Source of the DNA: Anaerococcus sp. Marseille-Q7828
GTDB lineage: Bacteria > Bacillota > Clostridia > Tissierellales > Peptoniphilaceae
Direction: 5' to 3'
Assembly: GCF_949769285.1 (NCBI RefSeq)
Contig: NZ_OX458331.1
Coordinates: 1,882,086 to 1,946,085 of the forward strand
DNA: 64,000 bases
The notes below the pieces were generated by a model. That model had not been told where the DNA came from, ran no database searches, and worked only from the letters and a program-made list of their open reading frames with translations. A program made the translations under genes and the position numbers. This document shows positions 56,122 to 64,000 of this stretch, one piece after another (position 1 is the first letter of the stretch; each line of letters begins with the position of its first letter).

Positions 56122-56580
56122 ATGAAATTAAAAACAGGGAAAAAAATTGTTATTTTAAATTTATTACTAGCATCTCAAGTTGTGTTCATGCCGTGCTCAT
56201 TTGCTGGTGAAAAATCACATAGCCGTACTGAATATCAAACTACATTTACACAAAATATGCACCTTGCAAGTAATAATATAGAGATTGGAACATTAGCAGT
56301 TGATGGAACAAAATGGGCGGAAGGAAAAGTTGAATATATTGGGCAAGGTTCACATTTAGTAACAAATTATTTTTGGGTAAAAGGAAGCGACATGCCAAAA
56401 TACAATGTTGTTGGTAGAGCTAGAAGAAAAGCTGTTATTGATAAATATGGATCAATCAATGAAAATGCCACTTATAAAATGAAGACAACTCAAAAAGTTA
56501 ACATGAGTATGCAAACACAAGGTATTGTAACAGTGTCTGCTAAAGCATGGTGTTATGGTATAGATTTAAAAACTTATTAG
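56122..56580 (+). CDS. Orphan secreted protein, unknown function
   Basis: 152 aa with a clear Sec signal (basic MKLKTGKKIV start, hydrophobic core, cleavage likely after SFA near residue 28). The mature part is basic, has a single late Cys, and includes WAEGKVEYIGQGSHLV and GRARRKAVIDKYG. I do not recognise a family. AGGAG lies six bases before the ATG and a strong terminator follows. It is inserted in reverse orientation between the two trehalose remnants, so it probably arrived with the event that broke them. Toxin, bacteriocin or adhesin are only guesses. Confidence 0.75.
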   Translation: MKLKTGKKIVILNLLLASQVVFMPCSFAGEKSHSRTEYQTTFTQNMHLASNNIEIGTLAVDGTKWAEGKVEYIGQGSHLVTNYFWVKGSDMPKYNVVGRARRKAVIDKYGSINENATYKMKTTQKVNMSMQTQGIVTVSAKAWCYGIDLKTY

Positions 56581-56639
56581 ATACTTTTGAAACCAGCATA
56601 TAGACTATATGTTATCAAAAAAAATCATTAAAATTTTGA

Positions 56640-56681
56640 ACCCTCTTAAGAGATAGGAATAATCTAGTTAAGAGGGTTTTT
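56640..56681 (+). terminator. Terminator of the secreted-protein gene
   Basis: Perfect ten-bp stem ACCCTCTTAA/TTAAGAGGGT followed by TTTT. Confidence 0.92.
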
Positions 56682-56902
56682 CATAATTAAAATCATACAA
56701 TGAAATTTTATAAATAAATATTATGATAATCTTAAAAAGTAGTATTTTAAATATACTTTATCGTGATTTTGTGTATAACTTATTATATGTGGGTTGATTT
56801 TCATATGATATAACTATTCTTTATAACAATTTCTACATTAATGTTTGTATAAATTAGATAATCATTTAAGTCATTTACTTAAAGTACTTTGTAAAGTATA
56901 TT
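56682..56902. other. AT-rich spacer, nothing recognised
   Basis: 221 bases (322 non-coding in all with the terminator region). No frame with an SD, no RNA fold and no repeat stood out. Confidence 0.6.
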
Positions 56903-57049
56903 TTAATTTCTTATAATTCGAAATATAAATATATCAGGATCATTTAATACAAAACGCATCCTTGTAACACAATGAGTTACCGATGAGATATTCGAATCTC
57001 CGCCAACATACTCATGAAGTTTACGAGCATCATCAATATATTTTCCCAT
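56903..57049 (-). pseudogene. treP: Trehalose PTS EIIBC (treP), only the first ~39 codons left
   Basis: A 48-codon frame starts at ATG 57049 behind AGGAGG. Residues 1 to about 39 are the N-terminus of a PTS EIIB domain of the trehalose/sucrose type, with KLHEYVGGDSNISSVTHC and the phospho-Cys motif HCVTRMRF. Homology stops after LNDPD and nine unrelated codons lead to TAA. The rest of EIIB and all of the membrane EIIC domain are gone. The promoter is intact. Together with the truncated treC on the same strand this is a broken treP-treC operon. Confidence 0.85.
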
Positions 57050-57077
57050 AATTCCTCCTATATATATTAATAATATA

Positions 57078-57106
57078 ATTATAATACATTTTTATATTAT
57101 TGACAA
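57078..57106 (-). promoter_or_regulatory. Promoter of the former trehalose operon
   Basis: TTGTCA (57101-57106) and TATAAT (57078-57083) with a 17-base spacer on the minus strand. An imperfect palindrome TTGATAAATATTGTCAA overlaps the -35 and may be a repressor (TreR-like) site. Confidence 0.8.
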
Positions 57107-57167
57107 TATTTATCAATGTAATTTCATGTTAAATTGATGTAAATTATTTGATAATGATTATTGTGTA

Positions 57168-57330
57168 TAAAAAAAGGGGCTGTTGCAAATTGATAGATAT
57201 CTAACGTTCCATCATTGGAGTGCACTCCCAGAAAGTTTGAGGTTTAGCCCGCCGGCTCAGGGAGGCCAAACTTTGTGGGAGGGTTCTCGAATGATATAGG
57301 AACGATTTATCTATTTTGCAACAGCCCCTT
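57168..57330. mobile_element. MITE-like giant hairpin with 16-bp terminal repeats
   Basis: The ends AAGGGGCTGTTGCAAA (57174-57189) and their exact complement (57315-57330) enclose about 125 bases that also pair in steps: ATAGAT, CGTTCC/GGAACG, ATCATT/AATGAT, CTCCCA/TGGGAG, AAAGTTTG/CAAACTTT, closing on a GC-rich loop. The terminal sequence resembles IS6-type ends (xxxCTGTTGCAAA). No transposase and no target duplication were seen. Its minus-strand end runs into seven T, so it also terminates the gene at 57346. Confidence 0.75.
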
Positions 57331-57345
57331 AAATATGTTTGCTAA

Positions 57346-58608
57346 CTATTCATCTTGTAGTTCTTGAACTTCTTGTTCTTCCTCAAGTTCTTTTCTTACA
57401 TAATCTTCAGCTGCTTGGGTCATCTGTTCGTTATCAATATTTGACCTTTCGATTAATTTGTCTAATCTTTTCTTATCGGCTTTAGAAAAGTCTTCATTAT
57501 CATCCATCTTTTTTCTCATGTAACTTCTTATGCCAAGACGTTTGTATTTTTCGTATTTTATAGAAGATTTCTCCCTATACCAGCTTATAAGCAATAAGGC
57601 CATCATAAACATACCTACGTAACCAATAATTGGATAAAATATAGAAACTAGCTTTTTGAAGCCTCCAAAGCTTAAAATAAAACCAACAAGGGTTAATGTG
57701 ATTAGCATAATCCTAAAGCTTTTTTCACTATCATTTGAAAATCTTCTAGCTAGTGCATAAAAAAGTGAAATCCCAGTATTGAAAATCATACCAAATATTA
57801 CAAGGGCCATCAAAAAGCCTAGGATTGGATGAATACTATTGATAACACTTAGCATAGGTATGTCAAGCTGTCCAACTTCATCTACACGTATAAATAAAGT
57901 AAAAGAAATAAGCACTCCCAATATACCAGCTATGGCTCCACCAAGTAGCCCACCGATTCCAGCTTCCCTAGGGTCAAGTTCTTCTCCACCTAGGACGAAA
58001 CCCATTGAAACTCCACTCATCAAACACATACCATAATAATTAAATATTGCAAAAACTACATTATTAAAGTTTGATGGTAGGCTTTTCGCAACTGAATCCA
58101 AATATGACCAATCTGGCTGGTAATTTATGAAAGTATAGATAGAACCGATCAAAGTAAAGACTATTATCATTGGAGTAAAAGAACCGATAATTCTTGAAAC
58201 TTTTTCAAAATCTAACAATCCTACAATTATAATCATACTGGCACAAACAACCTGGCCAATCCATTTTGGTATATCAAAGGCTTGATTTAGGTTTGATCCA
58301 GCTCCTGCTATCATTACAAAACCTATAACAAAGCAAGTAAAAATAAGTGCCAAATCCATAAATTTGCCAATAAATTTGTTGGTAATCTCTCCAAATACAT
58401 CAGAATGGTCTGTAGCCATATAGTGACTTCCTAATTGGAGCAATACTCCCCCAAACAATATATGAAGTATGCCAACTATAGAAATCCCAACCAATCCTGG
58501 TATTCCTAGTGAAATAAAATATTGTAGGAGCTCTTGTCCTGAAGCAAGACCTGCACCAGTAACAACCCCTACATAAGCAAACATAATAACTATTGATTTT
58601 TTACTCAT
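57346..58608 (-). CDS. YkvI-family membrane protein
   Basis: APC-superfamily transporter-like protein of 420 aa with about ten membrane segments in residues 5-350 and a charged cytoplasmic tail of some 70 residues rich in Glu and Lys. The N-terminal YVGVVTGAGLASGQELLQYF is the unwound first helix typical of YkvI/NSS-like transporters. No substrate is known. It uses the hairpin element downstream as terminator. Confidence 0.82.
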   Translation of the reverse strand: MSKKSIVIMFAYVGVVTGAGLASGQELLQYFISLGIPGLVGISIVGILHILFGGVLLQLGSHYMATDHSDVFGEITNKFIGKFMDLALIFTCFVIGFVMIAGAGSNLNQAFDIPKWIGQVVCASMIIIVGLLDFEKVSRIIGSFTPMIIVFTLIGSIYTFINYQPDWSYLDSVAKSLPSNFNNVVFAIFNYYGMCLMSGVSMGFVLGGEELDPREAGIGGLLGGAIAGILGVLISFTLFIRVDEVGQLDIPMLSVINSIHPILGFLMALVIFGMIFNTGISLFYALARRFSNDSEKSFRIMLITLTLVGFILSFGGFKKLVSIFYPIIGYVGMFMMALLLISWYREKSSIKYEKYKRLGIRSYMRKKMDDNEDFSKADKKRLDKLIERSNIDNEQMTQAAEDYVRKELEEEQEVQELQDE

Positions 58609-58690
58609 AAATCCTCCGAGTATACAATATACTTTAATTATGTCTATATACCAAAGATTGTTAATAAATATATTATAATCTTCACATACA

Positions 58691-58723
58691 AAAGAGGCCT
58701 TGCTAGTGCAAAAGCCCCTCTTT
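58691..58723 (-). terminator. Terminator of yfcC-pepT-pepD
   Basis: AAAGAGG/CCTCTTT with inner TTGC/GCAA, then TTTTGT on the minus strand. Confidence 0.8.
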
Positions 58724-58732
58724 AGTCAAGTC

Positions 58733-60133
58733 TTATTTAATTTCTTTGAGCAATTCTCTTAGATACTCGTTGACTCTTTGAACAGATGCGATTTCAACCT
58801 TTTCTTCTGGTGAGTGAGCACCTGTGATGTTTGGTCCTATAGATATAATGTCTAGATTTGGATACTTTTCATAGAAGCAACCACATTCTAGGCCAGCGTG
58901 GATTACGATAGTTTCGAATTCCTTACCTTCTAGCTTTTTGTAAACTTCTTGAGCTAGTGGTCTAAGTTTTGAATCTTCTTTGTATTCCCAGCTTGGGTAT
59001 TCTGAGTCAATATTATATGCAAAGCTTGTTTCTTCCAAAACTTTAGCAATCTTTTCTCTCAATTCTTCCAATTTTTCGTTGTTAGAAGATCTTAGGGAGA
59101 TTTCACTTACTAATTTTCCTTCTTTTTCTCTTACTAGGGCAAGGTTGTCAGATGATTCTACAGTTTCATTGTCTTCCATAAGGGAGTTAACTCCTGTAGG
59201 CATGTCATTTATCATCTTGATTAGTCTTTGTGATAGATCTTTGGAATAAGATTTGCCTTTTGCCTCAGCAATTTCAACTTCCATTTCACCTAGTAGGTCA
59301 GCGTGTTTTTCTAAAATGTCTTTTTTAGCATCTTCTAGAGCTTCTTTGCTTGCTCCATAAACTTTTACGCTTCCTTCTGATGGTATAACATTGTCTAGGT
59401 TACCAGAGTTAAATTCGCCAATTGTTATATCTTCTTTGATATTTGCTAGTAATTCTCCGATGATTTTTACTGCATTTCCTCTTTTTTCGTGGATTTGCAT
59501 ACCTGAGTGTCCACCTAGAAGTCCTCTTAGTTTGATTTCAAATCCTTCTTTTTCTTCCAAATCTTTGAGTTCTTCTTCTACGAAAAATGTGATTCCACCA
59601 GCAGATCCTACTGTAAGGATTCCTTCTTCTTCTGAGTCTATGTTGATTAGGTAGTCACCTTCTAGAACATCGTCAGCTAAGGCTATGGCACCTGACATAC
59701 TTGTTTCTTCATCTGTTGTTACAAGCAATTCTATTTGTGGTCCCTCGTAGTTTTCATCTTCTAGTAGTGCAAGTCCCATCGCTACTGCTATACCATTGTC
59801 AGCTCCAAGTGTTGTATCTTTTGCTGATAGGTATTCTCCCTCAATTACAGGTATGATAGGGTCTTTTGTAAAGTCGTGGTCAGAGTTTTCTGTTTTTGAT
59901 CCAACCATATCCATGTGACCTTGAAGTATTACTTTTGGTGCATCTTCATAGCCTTGTGATGCCTTTCTTTTTAACACTACATTTAGTGAGTCATCTTGGT
60001 AGGTTTCCAATCCTAGTTCTTTACCAGTAGCTATTAGAAAATCTGACACTTCTTGTTCATGCTTACTTGGTCTTGGAATATCCATTAATTTTTTGAAGTA
60101 GTAAAAAACTCTTTGTGGTTGTAAATTTTCCAT
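58733..60133 (-). CDS. pepD: Aminoacyl-histidine dipeptidase (PepD)
   Basis: Cytosolic M20 zinc dipeptidase that splits Xaa-His and many other dipeptides, 466 aa. Metal-site motifs: LQGHMDMVG, LGADNGIAVA and TTDEETSMSGA in the first third, and GLECGCF and ITGAHSPEE at the C-terminal end. The ATG shares its A with the pepT stop (TAATG), so translation is coupled. Confidence 0.95.
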   Translation of the reverse strand: MENLQPQRVFYYFKKLMDIPRPSKHEQEVSDFLIATGKELGLETYQDDSLNVVLKRKASQGYEDAPKVILQGHMDMVGSKTENSDHDFTKDPIIPVIEGEYLSAKDTTLGADNGIAVAMGLALLEDENYEGPQIELLVTTDEETSMSGAIALADDVLEGDYLINIDSEEEGILTVGSAGGITFFVEEELKDLEEKEGFEIKLRGLLGGHSGMQIHEKRGNAVKIIGELLANIKEDITIGEFNSGNLDNVIPSEGSVKVYGASKEALEDAKKDILEKHADLLGEMEVEIAEAKGKSYSKDLSQRLIKMINDMPTGVNSLMEDNETVESSDNLALVREKEGKLVSEISLRSSNNEKLEELREKIAKVLEETSFAYNIDSEYPSWEYKEDSKLRPLAQEVYKKLEGKEFETIVIHAGLECGCFYEKYPNLDIISIGPNITGAHSPEEKVEIASVQRVNEYLRELLKEIK

Positions 60134-61344
60134 TATTTATCTCCTTTGGCATTTGCTAAGATTATGTTCTTGATAACATTGACAGATTTTTCCATTATAT
60201 CAACAGATACTATTTCGTATCTACCATGGTAGTTGTAACCACCTGTAAATAGGTTTGGTGTTGGAAGTCCCATATATGATAGTCTTGCTCCATCTGTGCC
60301 ACCTCTGATTGGTTTTACTATTGGAGTGATGCCTTCTTTTTCTATAGCATCTTTTGCAAGATCTATAATTTCCATATGTGGTTCTACTTTTTCCCTCATA
60401 TTGTAGTAGGAATCTTCGATCTTGATATCAATGATATGACCGTATTTTTCATTTAAGAAATCTACTGATTTTTCTAGCATCTCTTTCTTTTGATTAAATG
60501 TTTCAGTGAAGAAGTCTCTGATGATATATGCCACATCTACTTCTGCAGATGTTCCATGGATTTCATCTAGCATATAGAAGCCTTCGTAGCCTTCAGTATA
60601 TTCTGGTCTCTCATTTACTGGTAGCATTTGATTTAATTCTAATGCTACTAATAGGGCGTTTACCAAAACATTTTTAGCTGAACCTGGGTGAACAGATTTT
60701 CCTTCGATATGAATATCAACACTTGCTGCGTTGAAGTTTTCGTATTCTAATTCTCCAACTGGTCCACCGTCTATGGTATAGGCAAAATCAGCACCAAATT
60801 TTTCAACATCAAATAAATCTGCTCCCCTACCTATTTCTTCATCTGGGGTAATGCCTATTTTGATGTCTCCAAAATCTTGGTCCCTATTTTCCATAAAATA
60901 TTTGGCAACGGTCATGATGATGGCAATACCTGCCTTATCATCTGCTCCAAGTAGGGTTGTACCATCTGTTGTCACTAATTTGTGGCCTACAAGGTCTTTT
61001 AAGAATGGGAATTCTTCTTCAGTTAATTTGTACTTGTCGTTAAGTACTATATCTCCACCTTTATATTTTTCAACTACTTGTGGATTGACATCCTTGCCTG
61101 TTATCTCTAGGGCTGTATCCATGTGGGAAATAAGTCCTATAGTTGGAACATCTTTATTGGTTCCCTCTATACTTGCATAAACATAGCCATGCTCATCCAT
61201 GTGAGCATTGTCAATGCCCATTTCCTTAAGGTCATCAACTAGAACCTTAGCAAGGTCTAGTTGGCCAGGAGATGATGGACAAGACTCGTTCTTATCATCA
61301 CTTTGAGTGTCATAACTTACATATTTTAAAAACTTTTCTAACAT
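60133..61344 (-). CDS. pepT: Peptidase T (tripeptidase)
   Basis: M20 zinc aminotripeptidase of 403 aa. Motifs: GLISHMDTALE, LGADDKAGIAIIM, GITPDEEIGRGAD and RGGTDGARLSYMGLPTPN. It is the middle gene of yfcC-pepT-pepD, 15 bases after yfcC, so a transporter and two peptidases form one peptide- or amino-acid-use unit. Confidence 0.96.
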   Translation of the reverse strand: MLEKFLKYVSYDTQSDDKNESCPSSPGQLDLAKVLVDDLKEMGIDNAHMDEHGYVYASIEGTNKDVPTIGLISHMDTALEITGKDVNPQVVEKYKGGDIVLNDKYKLTEEEFPFLKDLVGHKLVTTDGTTLLGADDKAGIAIIMTVAKYFMENRDQDFGDIKIGITPDEEIGRGADLFDVEKFGADFAYTIDGGPVGELEYENFNAASVDIHIEGKSVHPGSAKNVLVNALLVALELNQMLPVNERPEYTEGYEGFYMLDEIHGTSAEVDVAYIIRDFFTETFNQKKEMLEKSVDFLNEKYGHIIDIKIEDSYYNMREKVEPHMEIIDLAKDAIEKEGITPIVKPIRGGTDGARLSYMGLPTPNLFTGGYNYHGRYEIVSVDIMEKSVNVIKNIILANAKGDK

Positions 61345-61359
61345 ATATCCTCCACTTTA

Positions 61360-62886
61360 TTAAATCATGGTTTGAACGCCAAGCATCACTACGCTTAGGA
61401 TTAATATTATACCCATTAATGGCAATATAAATTTAATCCATTTATTATATGATACATCAACCATTTCTAGTGTTGCAAGGATTAATCCTGTTGGAGCAAT
61501 AATTGCCATCCAACCTTGACCAAAATTATATGCTGAAACAACTACATCACGACCAATAGATACTGTATCTGCTAGTGGTGCAATGATTGGCATTGAAAGT
61601 GTTGCAAGTCCTGATGATGATGGGATAAATATTCCTAAGAATGAGAATAGAACCATTTGTACTGTTGAGAATAATACTCCATTCATTCCACTGATGATAT
61701 TTGATGCATTGTATAGTAATGTATCAGAAATCATACCATCATCTAGTATTATATTAATCGCTCTTGCCACACCTATGATAAGTGCTACTGAAACTAGGTC
61801 TGCTGCACCGTCCAAGAATGAGTTTACAGCCTTTTGTTCACCTAGTCCTGATAAAATCATAAGTAGTATACCTACAACTAAGAATAGGGTACTCATTTCT
61901 TCAAACCACCAGTCAAGGTTCATAACACCATAGATCATAACTGGGAAAGCTAACATAAATACAACTAACATACCAATTCTTCTAAAATTAAATGGAGCAG
62001 TATGTTCAGGGTCGTAGTTTTCTAGATATTGTTTTCTGATCCTAGGCATCTCTTCAGCTATAATTGACTTAGATGGATCATTTTTAACTTTTTTAGCATA
62101 TCTATAGATATAATATAAACTGATAGCTTGGCCAATAAGTAGGGTTATTATTCTTATATTCATACCTTCCTTAAAGCTGATACCAGCAGCATTACTAGCT
62201 ACAACAACTGAGAAGGCATTTGTGGTTGAAAACATAGTACCTATTGAAGAACCCATATATATGGCTGCAATAGTAACCATAGCATCATAACCGGATGCTA
62301 AGAATATTGGCATAAGAATTGGATAAAAGGCAATCGTTTCTTCTGCCATACCAAATGTTGTACCACCAAGGGCTATTAGTGAAGATATAATAGCTACCAT
62401 CAAGAACTCTTTACCTTTAGTCTTTCTGGATAGGGCAGCTATACCTGCATCAAAGGTTCCAGTTGTATTAAGTACTCCTATACAACCTCCCAGTAATAGT
62501 ACAAAGACGATAATACCAATAGAATCTGCTATACCATCTATAGGTGCTCTAGCAACTTCAAAGAAGCCTTGTGGACTTTGTTCAAGTTTGTGATAAGAAC
62601 CAGGTATAGCAACAGGTTTTTTGATATCTCCTCTTACAAAGTTTTCAAGTGGTACTGTTACATTTAGTTCATCTAGTACTTCTTGACTAGCCTCTAGGCT
62701 TGTTTCTTCACCATCGCTTCCTATTCTTACAAACTGGCTGTTTTCGCTATCATATTGCAATCTATCATAGGATCCAGCTGGGATTACATAAGTAAGAACT
62801 GCCGCAATAATTAATACAATAAATAATACCGTAAAAGCAGTAGGAAATTTCCTTTCCTTTTTCTTTTTTTTAGCAACTTCGCTCAT
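61360..62886 (-). CDS. YfcC-family (DcuC-like) transporter
   Basis: 508 aa with about 12 membrane segments. The N-terminus KFPTAFTVLFIVLIIAAVLT followed by YVIPAGSYDR is typical of YfcC proteins, relatives of anaerobic C4-dicarboxylate and arginine/ornithine carriers. The substrate is unknown; linkage to pepT and pepD suggests a peptide or amino-acid product. AGGAGG precedes the ATG. The upstream spacer has TATAAT but no well-spaced -35. Confidence 0.88.
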   Translation of the reverse strand: MSEVAKKKKKERKFPTAFTVLFIVLIIAAVLTYVIPAGSYDRLQYDSENSQFVRIGSDGEETSLEASQEVLDELNVTVPLENFVRGDIKKPVAIPGSYHKLEQSPQGFFEVARAPIDGIADSIGIIVFVLLLGGCIGVLNTTGTFDAGIAALSRKTKGKEFLMVAIISSLIALGGTTFGMAEETIAFYPILMPIFLASGYDAMVTIAAIYMGSSIGTMFSTTNAFSVVVASNAAGISFKEGMNIRIITLLIGQAISLYYIYRYAKKVKNDPSKSIIAEEMPRIRKQYLENYDPEHTAPFNFRRIGMLVVFMLAFPVMIYGVMNLDWWFEEMSTLFLVVGILLMILSGLGEQKAVNSFLDGAADLVSVALIIGVARAINIILDDGMISDTLLYNASNIISGMNGVLFSTVQMVLFSFLGIFIPSSSGLATLSMPIIAPLADTVSIGRDVVVSAYNFGQGWMAIIAPTGLILATLEMVDVSYNKWIKFILPLMGIILILSVVMLGVQTMI

Positions 62887-63064
62887 AATTAAACCTCCTA
62901 AAATTTATGAAAACGTTAATCGTTACTATTATAGTTTAACATTTATACAAACTTTGTCAATTATTTATTTATATGTAAAAAAATGAATAATTACAAATTG
63001 ATGATAATGATTGATAAATCTCAGAGAATTTGCTTGAGATCTTAGAATGAAGATGGATTTATGA

Positions 63065-63096
63065 TAAAAAAAGAGCAGACTTAGTGTCCGCTCTTT
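63065..63096 (-). terminator. Terminator after tuf
   Basis: AAAGAGC-GAC/GTC-GCTCTTT stem (63070-63096) with one mismatch, followed by seven T on the minus strand. Confidence 0.92.
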
Positions 63097-63109
63097 GCTA
63101 TTTATTAAA

Positions 63110-64000
63110 TTATTTTATAACCTTTGTTACAACGCCTGATGCTACTGTTCTTCCACCTTCACGTACTGCGAATCTTAGTCCTTCTTCTAGGGCTATTGGT
63201 TTTTGTAGGCTGATTTTGAATGTTGCGTTGTCTCCTGGCATTACCATTTCTACGCCTTCTTCTAGTTGAATGTCGCCTGTTACGTCTGTTGTTCTGAAGA
63301 AGAATTGTGGTCTGTATCCGCTGAAGAATGGTGTGTGACGTCCACCTTCATCTTTGGTTAGTACGTATACTTGTCCTTCGAATTCTGTGTGTGGGTGTAC
63401 GCTGTCTGGTTTTGCTAGTACTTGTCCTCTTGAGATTTCGTCTCTTTGTACGCCTCTTAGTAGGATTCCTACGTTGTCGCCTGATTCTGCTTGTTCTAGA
63501 GATTTGTGGAACATTTCTACGCCTGTTACTACTGCGCTTGATGTTTTTTCTGTTAGGCCTACGATTTCTACTGTGTCGCCTACTTTTAATGTTCCTCTTT
63601 CTACTCTTCCTGTTGCTACTGTTCCACGGCCTGAGATTGTCATTACGTCTTCTACTGGCATTAGGAATGGTTGGTCGTTGTCTCTTTCTGGGATGTCAAA
63701 GTAGTTGTCTACTTCGTCCATTAGTTGTAGGATTTTGTCTGACCATTCGCCTTCTCCACCTTCTTGTAGGGATTTTAGGGCTGATCCTACTACTACTGGG
63801 CAGTTGTCGCCGTCGAATTCGTATTCGTTTAGTAGGTCTCTTACTTCCATTTCTACTAGTTCGATTAGTTCGTCATCGTCTACTTGGTCTTGTTTGTTTA
63901 GGAATACTGCGATTTTTGGTACGCCTACTTGTCTTGCTAGTAGGATGTGTTCTCTTGTTTGTGGCATTGGACCGTCTGCTGCAGATACTACGATGATTGC
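63110..64000 (-). CDS. tuf: Elongation factor Tu, 5' part outside window
   Basis: The last 296 codons of EF-Tu, which delivers aminoacyl-tRNA to the ribosome. The frame is open to the window edge with [23 protein letters not shown] (G4 box variant of NKxD), GSALKSL (G5), [14 protein letters not shown], and the C-terminal PGDNATF and [12 protein letters not shown] are unmistakable. An apparent start at 63967 is only an internal Met. Confidence 0.98.
   Translation of the reverse strand, partial: AIIVVSAADGPMPQTREHILLARQVGVPKIAVFLNKQDQVDDDELIELVEMEVRDLLNEYEFDGDNCPVVVGSALKSLQEGGEGEWSDKILQLMDEVDNYFDIPERDNDQPFLMPVEDVMTISGRGTVATGRVERGTLKVGDTVEIVGLTEKTSSAVVTGVEMFHKSLEQAESGDNVGILLRGVQRDEISRGQVLAKPDSVHPHTEFEGQVYVLTKDEGGRHTPFFSGYRPQFFFRTTDVTGDIQLEEGVEMVMPGDNATFKISLQKPIALEEGLRFAVREGGRTVASGVVTKVIK

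Noticed and set aside
54387..57106. CRISPR array or phage remnant in the AT-rich accessory region
   Set aside because: No regularly spaced repeats, no cas, capsid, integrase or transposase frames; the content is explained by the tre remnants, one orphan gene and a hairpin element.
63328..63996. 222-aa plus-strand frame opposite tuf
   Set aside because: Leu/Arg/Val-rich antisense frame caused by the strong codon bias of tuf.

Overview
The window is AT-rich chromosomal DNA from a low-GC Gram-positive bacterium. AddAB and SbcCD in one operon, a YkoFEDC thiamine-precursor transporter under a TPP riboswitch, SD-led genes with TTGACA/TATAAT promoters, a flavodiiron protein, a membrane pyrophosphatase and an acyl-CoA dehydrogenase tied to an ETF domain all fit an anaerobic Firmicute. 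My best guess is a Gram-positive anaerobic coccus of the Anaerococcus/Peptoniphilus group (inference from gene content and style, not from a search). No rRNA, CRISPR array, complete insertion sequence, integrase or phage module was seen.

Layout, left to right. 1-12.5 kb: the end of an SDR gene, then a minus-strand DNA-repair operon yaaA-sbcD-sbcC-addB-addA in which every junction is a four-base ATGA overlap. 12.5-15.8 kb: a znuABC zinc importer and a divergent Fur-family regulator sharing a perfect 7-1-7 operator; ZnuA carries a long His/Glu/Asp repeat. 15.8-24.8 kb: a dicarboxylate/amino-acid symporter, an RmlD-like SDR, GC-rich tandem repeats beside tRNA-Arg, a phosphoesterase, NAD synthetase, an acyl-CoA dehydrogenase fused to the FAD domain of ETF alpha, and a flavodiiron protein. 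24.8-33.4 kb: aldehyde dehydrogenase, peroxiredoxin, RidA, a VanY-type carboxypeptidase, ppk-ppx-murI-ispE and tRNA-Leu. 33.4-43.2 kb: membrane pyrophosphatase, rpsF-ssb-rpsR, ykoFEDC with its riboswitch, a P1-family peptidase, a TIM-barrel protein and UDP-glucose dehydrogenase.

43-57.3 kb is the accessory part. It holds a GH13-derived protein that has lost its catalytic nucleophile, a MacB-type ABC transporter, an orphan lipoprotein, and a lactococcin-972-type bacteriocin cassette (ATPase, membrane protein, bacteriocin) preceded by an unannotated 40-codon secreted-peptide gene and a divergent HTH regulator. A 37-base copy of the start of the neighbouring diacylglycerol kinase gene lies at the far side of the cassette, so the cassette is bracketed by a direct repeat. 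Next is a wrecked trehalose operon: the first ~39 codons of treP with an intact promoter, and a treC that lacks its 5' end, separated by about 1.1 kb that carries an orphan secreted-protein gene. A 163-base perfect-ended hairpin element follows.

57.3-64 kb is ordinary again: a YkvI-like membrane protein, a yfcC-pepT-pepD peptide-use operon and the 3' part of tuf.

The best candidate for an undescribed system is the bacteriocin island at 49.1-53.5 kb with its candidate signal peptide and regulator. The acyl-CoA dehydrogenase-ETF fusion and the dead GH13 paralogue come next.
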